A stretch of 37,046 bases of DNA from an uncultured Flavobacteriales bacterium (GTDB taxonomy: Bacteria; Bacteroidota; Bacteroidia; Flavobacteriales_D; Parvicellaceae), in the NCBI GenBank assembly GCA_905480225.1, contig CAJQPO010000003.1, forward strand, positions 1-37,046, in the 5' to 3' direction. Below, in pieces: positions 9,035 through 16,714 of this stretch; within the stretch, counting starts at the first letter, position 1, and every line of letters begins with the position of its first letter. The notes beneath the pieces were generated by a model that did no database searches, was not told where the DNA came from, and saw only the letters and a program-made list of their open reading frames with translations. The translations under genes were made by a program, and so were the position numbers.

Positions 9035-10152
9035 AAATAGGTATCGTATTGTATCCTACTTATGGTGGGAGTGGAATTGTAGCGACGGAGCTGGGCAAGG
9101 AATTAGCCAAAATTGGGCATGAAGTTCATTTTATAACATACAGTCAACCGGTAAAGTTAGGTGGATTTAATAAAAACATTCATTACCACGAAGTTCGAGT
9201 CTCTGATTATCCGTTGTTCACGTATACACCTTATGAATTAGTATTGACCAGTAAGTTGGTCAATGTTGTAAAGTATGAGAATCTAGATTTACTTCATGTT
9301 CATTACGCTGTGCCACATGCGTCAGCTGCGTACATGGCACAACAAATCCTATTATCGCAAGGGATTGAAATTCCCTTTATTACAACGCTGCATGGCACAG
9401 ACATCACCTTGGTTGGTAAGGATGCATCTTTTGAACCGGTTATTAATTTTGCAATTAACAATTCAGATGCAGTAACTGCTGTTTCTAATAGCTTGAAGAA
9501 GGATACCTTAACATATTTTAAGGTTAATAAAGAGATTAAAGTAATTCCGAATTTCATTCGATTGGAGAATTACCAAAGAAATCCTAACGCAGTTATCAGA
9601 AACAAGTATTCACCTAATGGAGAAAAGATAATCACACACATATCTAACTTTAGACCAGTAAAAAGAATTCCAGATATAGTAAATGCATTCAAGAAAATTA
9701 TCGAATTTCAACCAGCAACATTATTGTTAATTGGTGATGGGCCTGAAAGAGATAATGTAGAACGAATGTGCAGAGAATTGGGGGTATGTGAACACATTCA
9801 CTTTCTAGGGAGCATCAAATATCCACAGGATGTGCTTCAGATTTCTGATCTTTTTATGCTTCCATCAGAAACCGAAAGTTTTGGACTAGCAGCCTTGGAA
9901 GCAATGGCTTCTGGTGTTCCAGTTATAGCATCGAATACTGGGGGACTGCCTGAGGTGGTTGAGAATGGTGTAGGAGGATTATTACACGAAGTAGGTGACG
10001 TTGAAGAAATGGTTAAAAATGCTCAGCGAATATTTAATGATTCCGCTAATTTCAAAAAACAAGCTTCGGAAAGAGCAAAGGGCTTTTCTATTGATCAAGT
10101 CCTATCCCAATACATTGAGCTGTATGATAGTTTACTATCTGTACAATGTTAA
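9031..10152 (+). CDS. bshA: N-acetyl-alpha-D-glucosaminyl L-malate synthase BshA
   Basis: 373-residue GT-B retaining glycosyltransferase (family 4). It makes GlcNAc-malate from UDP-GlcNAc and L-malate, the first step of bacillithiol synthesis, in the cytoplasm. Seen: the N-terminal 'YPTYGGSGIVATELG' donor/acceptor loop and the 'HVHYAVPHA' segment, both characteristic of BshA; 'LHGTDIT'; and the C-terminal GT4 nucleotide-sugar motif E282-x7-E290 followed by ASGVPVIASNTGGLPE. Length matches the family. It starts within the stop codon of the GH3 fusion gene (ATGA overlap). Its 3' end overlaps the convergent T9SS gene by 18 bases. bshB and bshC are not in this window. Confidence 0.96.
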   Translation: MKIGIVLYPTYGGSGIVATELGKELAKIGHEVHFITYSQPVKLGGFNKNIHYHEVRVSDYPLFTYTPYELVLTSKLVNVVKYENLDLLHVHYAVPHASAAYMAQQILLSQGIEIPFITTLHGTDITLVGKDASFEPVINFAINNSDAVTAVSNSLKKDTLTYFKVNKEIKVIPNFIRLENYQRNPNAVIRNKYSPNGEKIITHISNFRPVKRIPDIVNAFKKIIEFQPATLLLIGDGPERDNVERMCRELGVCEHIHFLGSIKYPQDVLQISDLFMLPSETESFGLAALEAMASGVPVIASNTGGLPEVVENGVGGLLHEVGDVEEMVKNAQRIFNDSANFKKQASERAKGFSIDQVLSQYIELYDSLLSVQC

Positions 10153-12162
10153 ATGAAATTGGTCTTCAATTGCATTTGGAATCCTCAATCCAGTAGTTGA
10201 GTCGTATGTAGAACCATATGTTCCAAAAATAAGTACGTAGAATATCCCCTCTGCACAGTCTTCACCGCGCTTGTTTTTCCCGTCCCATTTAAACTCTGGA
10301 TCGTTAGACTCGAACACTTTCAATCCCCAGCGATTAAATATTTCAACGTGAACCGTATCGTAACAGGGATCTGCTATTCCTTCCAATTCGAAAAAATCAT
10401 TTTTTTGATCTCCATTTGGCGTGAATACGTTGGCAACTGGATATACATAGCCTTGAGGTGGGTCAACATGAATGGAAGAACCATTATAGGTGGTGTCTGA
10501 ATTACATTTGGTAGAGTACGCCATAAACTGTAAATCAACATCTTCAATAAACACGTCTCCACAATCAACTTTCCAACAATATTTTAAAGGAACATCCTGC
10601 ACAGCACCAACGGCCAAATTGGACGTATATACGTAGTTATTCATCCAAACGGTATCCTGCCCCATAAAATTTAAATAATAAGCTGAACCCATACCCGATA
10701 AAATAGGACTGATATAATTAGAACCGAAGTCAAATAGGGAGCTAGTTGGCTCGATAAACAAGGTATCTTCGGTGTTAACAGTATCTGTTGCAAATACTTC
10801 GAAGCAAATACTATCGTTAAAAGTAACATTCATCGTATCTGGAATAGATAGCATGATGGGAGGGACAATATTGATTACAGCAATTTCCACATTGGTCGTT
10901 GTTGTATCTGACCCAGAGCAACCCAGGGAATAAGTAATTAAGTCGAGACCAAAAACAGAATCAACGGTTTCACAAGGAGGATTCCAGCAATATCTTAAAG
11001 GAATTTCTCCAATTCCCTCATACGTTCCGCCTCCAATATCTTCAAAATGAGGTATCCAAATGGTATCTTGACCCATATAATCTAGATAATAATACGCTCC
11101 TGAAGAAGACCCTCCTGAAGGAGTTGGAGAGACGAAATTTCCTATTAAGTCAAACTCCGTCGATAGAGGTGTTAAATAAATGGTATCTAACCCATCATTG
11201 TCATAAGACATGATATCAAAACAAATTTGCTCTTCAACAATAACAGTTATAGTATCGTCTAAAGTCGTGAATAAAGGAGGAGAATCAACGGTACACGCCA
11301 ACCCCTCGTATTGGATGTCTAAGGTTGTTTCTCCAATTTTAACGCCAGCTCTCCACTCATGCACTTTTAAGGCAAATGCGTATTTTCCAATGTTATCTGG
11401 GCTCGCATTTATAATTCCTGTTACCGGATCAACGGTCATTGGTGGTACTCCACCACAAATATCTGCCAGGCTAAAAGTTGGACCAAATGGAGGACTTGAA
11501 GCCCAAGTTATAGGTGGATAAGGTTTTGAGTAGGTACCATTTGTTGTCGAAGCGGCAGTTGCACAACCAAGGGGATTCACTAACTCATATGATAAACTGT
11601 CACCGTCAGGATCAGTTACCCCAAAATCAAAATATTTTGTAAAACCAACACACAAATAGGCATCTGCGGGATATGGACCGAATTCAGGAGAATTATATAC
11701 TCCTATTGCAGGGTCTGGCATTTCCGCATAAAACGACATTCCCGTATCGCCAGGCGATTGAATATTTGTTATACTATTGTTTCGTGCATAAAGCTGTGTT
11801 TGAAGGTAGTAACCAGCTGTATAATCTGGTATGGTAATAACAGCAGATGTAAAAACACCTCTATCAACACACAAGCCCGTAGGTGTGTAACAGCTGTCTC
11901 CAAAAGGAAGGTTTGTTGTAATGGCGGGGCTATTTAGCGAATGACTGGATAGCAATACGTCTGTATCTAATCGATAAATGCCTACTTCAATTGATGTTGG
12001 CATAGGTGCAGATAATGCTTCGCAAGATCGATAAACTTTCACAATAACTTGGTACTGGTTCATGCTGACATATTTCACTTCAATGTTTCCGCCGGCGATG
12101 TGCGTTGCGAAAATTTGCGAACTGAATATTACTAGAAAGCAAATTGCCAAAATATTTTTCAT
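10135..12162 (-). CDS. Secreted protein with T9SS type B (gliding motility-associated) C-terminal domain
   Basis: 675-residue exported surface protein. A signal peptide covers residues 1-19 (MKNILAICFL...IFATH). The N-terminal region (20-290) opens with 'HIAGGNIEVKYV' and holds 'DFGVTDPDGDSLSYELVNPLG', both common in large Bacteroidota adhesin-like proteins. Two related modules follow, about 300-425 and 438-560, sharing I-C-F-[DE], 'YYL[DN][FY]MGQDT[IV]W' and 'P-L-[RK]-Y-C-W'. Residues 576-650 are the CHU_C/type B sorting domain: FTPNGDQKNDFFELEGI, then IFNRWGLKVFES, 'WDGKNKRGEDCAEGIFYVLI', ending in LYR. Type B domains direct T9SS export and, unlike type A, may attach by a different route. 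Function is unknown; the architecture suggests adhesion or surface structure. Confidence 0.92.
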   Translation of the reverse strand: MKNILAICFLVIFSSQIFATHIAGGNIEVKYVSMNQYQVIVKVYRSCEALSAPMPTSIEVGIYRLDTDVLLSSHSLNSPAITTNLPFGDSCYTPTGLCVDRGVFTSAVITIPDYTAGYYLQTQLYARNNSITNIQSPGDTGMSFYAEMPDPAIGVYNSPEFGPYPADAYLCVGFTKYFDFGVTDPDGDSLSYELVNPLGCATAASTTNGTYSKPYPPITWASSPPFGPTFSLADICGGVPPMTVDPVTGIINASPDNIGKYAFALKVHEWRAGVKIGETTLDIQYEGLACTVDSPPLFTTLDDTITVIVEEQICFDIMSYDNDGLDTIYLTPLSTEFDLIGNFVSPTPSGGSSSGAYYYLDYMGQDTIWIPHFEDIGGGTYEGIGEIPLRYCWNPPCETVDSVFGLDLITYSLGCSGSDTTTTNVEIAVINIVPPIMLSIPDTMNVTFNDSICFEVFATDTVNTEDTLFIEPTSSLFDFGSNYISPILSGMGSAYYLNFMGQDTVWMNNYVYTSNLAVGAVQDVPLKYCWKVDCGDVFIEDVDLQFMAYSTKCNSDTTYNGSSIHVDPPQGYVYPVANVFTPNGDQKNDFFELEGIADPCYDTVHVEIFNRWGLKVFESNDPEFKWDGKNKRGEDCAEGIFYVLIFGTYGSTYDSTTGLRIPNAIEDQFHLTLYR

Positions 12163-12281
12163 GTTATCTTATTTCTTTCCTAGACGCGCTATTACTACAA
12201 AAAGTTGCCAGCGGACTAAATTCTATGCGAAACTACTAATATTTTGAGGTCTTTTATAGTAATTTAAGCTAGTAAAAAGAA

Positions 12282-12289
12282 TACTTTTG
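12282..12289 (+). promoter_or_regulatory. Predicted -7 box of the E1 fusion gene
   Basis: TACTTTTG matches TAnnTTTG and lies 19 bases before the ATG, a spacing shared with other genes here. No convincing -33 TTG/TTTG was found at the usual distance. The 146-base gap upstream is a divergent region between this gene and the T9SS type B gene. Confidence 0.45.
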
Positions 12290-12308
12290 TTGGAAAGCAA
12301 ATATACAA

Positions 12309-14312
12309 ATGTCGGTCTTGGATAAGGAAATGATGAAATATGGGGTGAAGGAGTTATCAAATAATCTTCAAAAAGATTTATATTATAACTTATTGAGACC
12401 TAGATTGATAGAAGAGAAGATGCTCATTTTGCTTAGGCAAGGAAAAATCTCCAAATGGTTCTCCGGAATTGGTCAAGAAGCGATTTCTGTTGGATGCACA
12501 CTGGCCATGGACGAGGATGAGTTCATGCTGCCCATGCATCGCAATCTTGGCGTATTTACCTCACGGAATGTGCCTCTTGAAAGATTATTTGCACAATTTC
12601 AAGGAAAAGCGTTGGGATATACACAAGGCAGAGACCGTTCATTTCATTTTGGTACCAAAGAGCACTTTATAGTTGGAATGATATCGCATTTAGGTCCTCA
12701 ACTGGGTTTGGCAGATGGAATTGCATTAGCGCATAAACTAAAAGAATCTGGTAAAACAACGCTGGTTTTTACTGGTGATGGTGGTGCAAGTCAAGGAGAT
12801 TTCCATGAGGCGTTGAATGTAGCGGCAGTTTGGGATTTGCCAGTTATATTCGTCGTTGAAAATAACCAATGGGGCTTATCCACGCCATCTTCTGAGCAAT
12901 TTAGATGTAAACAATTTATCGATAAGGGAATTGGATATGGCATAGAAGCATTACAAGTTGATGGCAATAATATTACAGAAGTCTATAACACGGTAAAAAA
13001 GTTAAAACAATCGATTTCTAAAAAGCCGAGGCCTGTTTTATTGGAATGTATGTCTTTTCGAATGCGTGGCCATGAAGAGGCTTCAGGAACGAAGTATTAT
13101 CCAGAGGGGATTCAAGATGAATGGGCGAAGAAGGATCCATTAAAGAATTTTGAAAAGTTTTTGATTAGGTCGGAGGTGATTAGTGAATCAGAAGTCGAAC
13201 AAATGACTCATGGTATTAAATCTGAAATTAATGATGCGCTTGAAATCGCTTATGCTGAACCTGAAGTGCGTGTCGAAACGAAGATTGAATTAGCTGGTGT
13301 TTACCAAAATTATGAATTCAACGAAACGCAACCAAAATCGGAAAGTACAAGTGACAAGCGACTAATCGATGCGATTTCAGATGGACTGGGTCAATCCATG
13401 GAAAAGTATGACAATCTAGTTGTAATGGGGCAAGACATTGCCGAGTACGGTGGTGTTTTTAAGGTTACAGAAGGATTTATAGAGCGATTTGGTAAAGATC
13501 GGGTTAGAAATACGCCGCTTTGTGAATCTGCAATAGTTGGTACCGCTTTAGGCTTATCCATAAATGGATTTAAGGCGGTCATGGAAATGCAATTTGCTGA
13601 TTTTGTTACCTGTGGGTTTAATCAAATCATTAACAATCTTGCAAAACTAAATTATCGCTGGGGCGAAAACGCAGATGTAGTAGTAAGAATGCCCACTGGG
13701 GCCGGTGTAGGCGCTGGGCCATTCCATTCACAATCAAATGAAGCTTGGTTTGTGCATACCCCTGGGCTAAAAATTGTTTACCCAGCGTTTCCTGGTGAGG
13801 CAAAAGGCTTGTTAGCAGCAGCTGTTGAGGACCCGAACCCAGTCTTGTTCTTTGAACACAAAGCGCTGTATAGAAGCATTTCGGAAGACGTGCCAAATGA
13901 TTATTATACGACCGAGATAGGCAAAGCGGCAACTGTAAAAGAAGGGGTTGATGTGTCTATTATTACCTACGGAATGGGTGTTCATTGGGCGGTAGATGCT
14001 CTTAAGGAACTTACAGAAATTTCAGCAGATGTAATTAATCTCAGAACGCTGTTACCCTTAGATACTGAAGCTGTATTTAATTCGGTAAGAAAAACAGGAA
14101 GAGCAATTATTTTGCACGAAGATTGTTTGACTGGTGGTATAGGAGGGGAGCTTTCCGCTTTAATCACAGAGAACTGTTTTGAATACCTAGACGCACCAGT
14201 TGTTCGTTCTGCTAGTCTTGATACGCCGGTACCTTTTGCCATTCCATTGGAAAATAATTTCCTACCTAATAACAGGTTTAAAGAACAATTGTTGGATTTA
14301 TTAAACTACTGA
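12309..14312 (+). CDS. 2-oxoacid dehydrogenase E1 component, alpha/beta subunits fused
   Basis: 667-residue fusion of the two E1 chains of a thiamine-diphosphate 2-oxoacid dehydrogenase (branched-chain 2-oxoacid or pyruvate type). Residues 15-330 are the alpha part, with the ThDP/Mg motif GDGGASQGDFHEALN at 156-170 ending at N185-N186, and 'RMRGHEEASGTKYYP'. From about 348 the beta part begins (DKRLIDAISDGLGQSM, 'VVMGQDIAEYGGVFKVTEG', 'NTPLCESAIVGTALGLS', the FADFVTCGFNQIINNLAKLNY stretch, 'RMPTGAGVGAGPFHSQSNEAWF') and ends with a transketolase C-terminal domain. The enzyme decarboxylates a 2-oxoacid and passes the acyl group to lipoylated E2. No E2 or E3 gene is adjacent. A TACTTTTG -7 box lies 19 bases before the ATG. 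Four bases after its stop a barrel-like gene starts. Confidence 0.95.
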   Translation: MSVLDKEMMKYGVKELSNNLQKDLYYNLLRPRLIEEKMLILLRQGKISKWFSGIGQEAISVGCTLAMDEDEFMLPMHRNLGVFTSRNVPLERLFAQFQGKALGYTQGRDRSFHFGTKEHFIVGMISHLGPQLGLADGIALAHKLKESGKTTLVFTGDGGASQGDFHEALNVAAVWDLPVIFVVENNQWGLSTPSSEQFRCKQFIDKGIGYGIEALQVDGNNITEVYNTVKKLKQSISKKPRPVLLECMSFRMRGHEEASGTKYYPEGIQDEWAKKDPLKNFEKFLIRSEVISESEVEQMTHGIKSEINDALEIAYAEPEVRVETKIELAGVYQNYEFNETQPKSESTSDKRLIDAISDGLGQSMEKYDNLVVMGQDIAEYGGVFKVTEGFIERFGKDRVRNTPLCESAIVGTALGLSINGFKAVMEMQFADFVTCGFNQIINNLAKLNYRWGENADVVVRMPTGAGVGAGPFHSQSNEAWFVHTPGLKIVYPAFPGEAKGLLAAAVEDPNPVLFFEHKALYRSISEDVPNDYYTTEIGKAATVKEGVDVSIITYGMGVHWAVDALKELTEISADVINLRTLLPLDTEAVFNSVRKTGRAIILHEDCLTGGIGGELSALITENCFEYLDAPVVRSASLDTPVPFAIPLENNFLPNNRFKEQLLDLLNY

Positions 14313-14315
14313 TTA

Positions 14316-15167
14316 ATGAAGATTTTTATTGTATGCATCTCTTTGATTATTGCCAGCTCTGCATCTGGTCAAAGAAGTTCTTCAGCAAACGATATGGAGT
14401 TGAAAAAGCTTTTCATTGGGGTAAATTCGGCTGGATATTTTGCCAATAAGAACACAGCTAATTTCTATAACGGTTTTGAAAGCGGTGGTATTGCAAGAGT
14501 CATTAATACACAGGTTTATAAAGATCAAATAGATCAGCAATTAATCTACGATTGGACTTTCGGCCAGTTTCCAGAAGAAATGAAGTACAGTGTTGCTCTT
14601 CAGTTGGGTGTTCATTTGGGTTATCATGTTAATGAAAATTTTGCATTGATTGCGGACGTTGATATCATTAATCTAAAAGTAAAGGACTTTGTTACATTTA
14701 GCATTGATGATCCCAATAACGGATCTCCAGAACCTACCATAGAAACAATGCCAATTTTAGGAGAGGAAAAAAGGTTAAATATTAATGTTGGTTTCCAAAA
14801 TTATTTAAGTGAGGAGAATAATACATTCTTTTATTGGTCTATGGCGCTCAATGTATCTTCTACGAAATTTGTTAACAACACGATGAAAGTTCGCCAGAAT
14901 ACGTATTACATTGGCGACCCACTTTGGGTAGGTAATGTAAATGCATTTACAGGTGCTGTTGTTAATGAAAATGGTAGGACCAAACCCGGAGGAATTGGTT
15001 TTGGTGGTGTTGCGGGTATCGGAGTTAAGTTTAAATTTAACCCCAATTTTATTTTTGATTTGGGATATAACTTGAACTATTCAACGATTAACTTGACGGA
15101 TTATCAGCTAACTAATAAAACTCGTGGAGTGCATCACAGTCTATTTGTCCGAATCATTCGTGGATAA
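14316..15167 (+). CDS. Putative outer-membrane beta-barrel protein
   Basis: 283 residues with a signal peptide (residues 1-18, cut near ASGQ). The rest alternates hydrophobic and polar residues in strand-like segments with many aromatic residues, for example 'YSVALQLGVHLGYHVNENFALIADVDIINLKV', 'EKRLNINVGFQNYL', 'GFGGVAGIGVKFKFNPNFIFDLGYNLNYS', ending 'GVHHSLFVRIIRG'. This fits an eight- to ten-stranded outer-membrane barrel of the PorT/OmpW-like kind common in Bacteroidota, but I recognise no named family. The start codon is only 4 bases after the E1 stop codon, so it is very probably co-transcribed with the dehydrogenase; the functional reason is not evident. Confidence 0.78.
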   Translation: MKIFIVCISLIIASSASGQRSSSANDMELKKLFIGVNSAGYFANKNTANFYNGFESGGIARVINTQVYKDQIDQQLIYDWTFGQFPEEMKYSVALQLGVHLGYHVNENFALIADVDIINLKVKDFVTFSIDDPNNGSPEPTIETMPILGEEKRLNINVGFQNYLSEENNTFFYWSMALNVSSTKFVNNTMKVRQNTYYIGDPLWVGNVNAFTGAVVNENGRTKPGGIGFGGVAGIGVKFKFNPNFIFDLGYNLNYSTINLTDYQLTNKTRGVHHSLFVRIIRG

Positions 15168-15177
15168 AAGCATTGCG

Positions 15178-16599
15178 CTATTTATGGGTTTCATTATCTG
15201 CGAACAATAAACTACAAATTGCAAATTCATTGCGATTCGTGTTCCATGCAAGAACATAATAATTGGAATCAATCTGCTTTAAAGAAGCAAGATCTAGTCC
15301 ACAAGAATCATTTATTGCATCATTAAGTTCAAAATTAATCGCTGGCGTAAAAACATTATTCGAATCTGAGAAATGATTTATTTTGGAAGTGATCGATTTA
15401 TTTAAGGTTTGATTATGCAGCAGGGACAAGTGGTTAGAATCAATTAAAAATTGGTGTTTATTCCAAAAACCACGGTCATTTTCACTCTGTTGATTGACTT
15501 TTAGAGTCTGAGTCATTTCTTTCATTCCGTCTTTATTCAAAATAATTAGAGCTAATTGGTCGGTGCTAAATGAAATCTGTTGCTCTTGACCAACAAAGTG
15601 TTTTTCTCGCTGAGAATGTGAGGCGCTAAGGACGATTTCATCCCGAAACAAATTCATTTCTCCCATTTTATAGCCCAATAATCCACCATTTTTTTTGGCG
15701 ATTTTTTTGCCTTGACTCTGTGTTAGGAAATCAAAATCAAAACCATATTGTTTAAAGATAATCGGGCGAGATGTTTGGTCAATTTTATAATAGAAACAAC
15801 CTTCAAATACACGGTAATTGACCGAAGAATAAAAGCCAGCCAAATGCAGATTGTTTTGTTCATCTAATTGGTATTTAATATCAGCAATGCGCTTACCCAT
15901 TAGCTTTAAAGATGTTCGGTGGTGCTTCTTTTTTTCTGGGTTGATGGTATACACGAAATAATTATTGTCTTGTGCTATTATGTGTCTTTTGATTAGGAAA
16001 AATAATCCAGTGTTGGACATAACTGGAACATTTACTTTGACCCTGGTATTCTTTTCAGGTAATGCAAGCTTGTAATAACATTGTTCATGAATAACATCAT
16101 CAAAAACCCAGACTTCAATTTCTTCATTGGTTCCCTTGATATAGGGAGTTTCAGCTATGATACCAAAATACGCTCCATTATTGGATTTTGAAAAGTCAAA
16201 TACTGAATTACTAAAAATGGCCTTGCAAATTATTTCAGGATTAGAAAACGCATAATCATCATAAATTCTTGCCAACACACAATTTGCGTTATCAATTACC
16301 TTAGAAGTGAAAAGGACTATTTTGTCATTTAAGTAGGTGCATTGCAAAATAGATTCGTTCTCAAAGTTCAGTTCAATTTCGGAATTATAAAGTAGCTCCT
16401 TATTGAATTCTATTAGTTTTCCTTGCTTCTTAGATTTAGAATGAATTAGCACCATAATGTGCTCATTTTGCGTTTCACCAATGATTTGGGCATAAGGCAT
16501 TTCATTGGCTTCTATTCTTGCAGAAAACCTGCCAATTGCATTTTGCGCAGCGCAATTCAGTGTATGGATAAATAAAATGAAAAGTAGAATGTTTTTCAT
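15178..16599 (-). CDS. Exported protein of unknown function
   Basis: 473 residues with a clear signal peptide (MKNILLFILFIHTLNCAAQN; cut near CAAQ, the cysteine is not in a standard lipobox). The mature part has repeated short strand patterns resembling a beta-propeller-type fold (for example the segment ILQCTYLNDKIVLFTSKV and 'NLHLAGFYSSVNYRVFEG'). I see no catalytic motif, no T9SS sorting domain and no membrane segment. The gene is monocistronic, flanked by convergent neighbours on its 3' side (10-base gap) and divergent from the deiminase gene. A palindrome overlapping a -7 box lies just upstream (16608-16626), so it may be specifically regulated. Confidence 0.78.
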   Translation of the reverse strand: MKNILLFILFIHTLNCAAQNAIGRFSARIEANEMPYAQIIGETQNEHIMVLIHSKSKKQGKLIEFNKELLYNSEIELNFENESILQCTYLNDKIVLFTSKVIDNANCVLARIYDDYAFSNPEIICKAIFSNSVFDFSKSNNGAYFGIIAETPYIKGTNEEIEVWVFDDVIHEQCYYKLALPEKNTRVKVNVPVMSNTGLFFLIKRHIIAQDNNYFVYTINPEKKKHHRTSLKLMGKRIADIKYQLDEQNNLHLAGFYSSVNYRVFEGCFYYKIDQTSRPIIFKQYGFDFDFLTQSQGKKIAKKNGGLLGYKMGEMNLFRDEIVLSASHSQREKHFVGQEQQISFSTDQLALIILNKDGMKEMTQTLKVNQQSENDRGFWNKHQFLIDSNHLSLLHNQTLNKSITSKINHFSDSNNVFTPAINFELNDAINDSCGLDLASLKQIDSNYYVLAWNTNRNEFAICSLLFADNETHK

Positions 16600-16607
16600 A
16601 AATCGTA

Positions 16608-16626
16608 GAATACTTCAAAAGTATTC
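16608..16626 (-). promoter_or_regulatory. Predicted promoter -7 box inside a perfect inverted repeat (possible operator)
   Basis: GAATACTT-CAA-AAGTATTC is a perfect inverted repeat with 8-base arms and a 3-base centre. On the minus strand it contains TACTTTTG (16616-16623), which matches the Bacteroidota -7 consensus TAnnTTTG and lies 16 bases before the ATG of the exported-protein gene. A TTTG 25 bases further upstream is a poor -33 box because of its spacing. An operator is an inference. Confidence 0.45.
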
Positions 16627-16714
16627 AATTATTCGCAATTGCATTTCGCAAAATTCAAACGTGCTTATTTATGATTAAAGTGTAATTTTAACATGCATCA
16701 AATTTAAGTACCTC

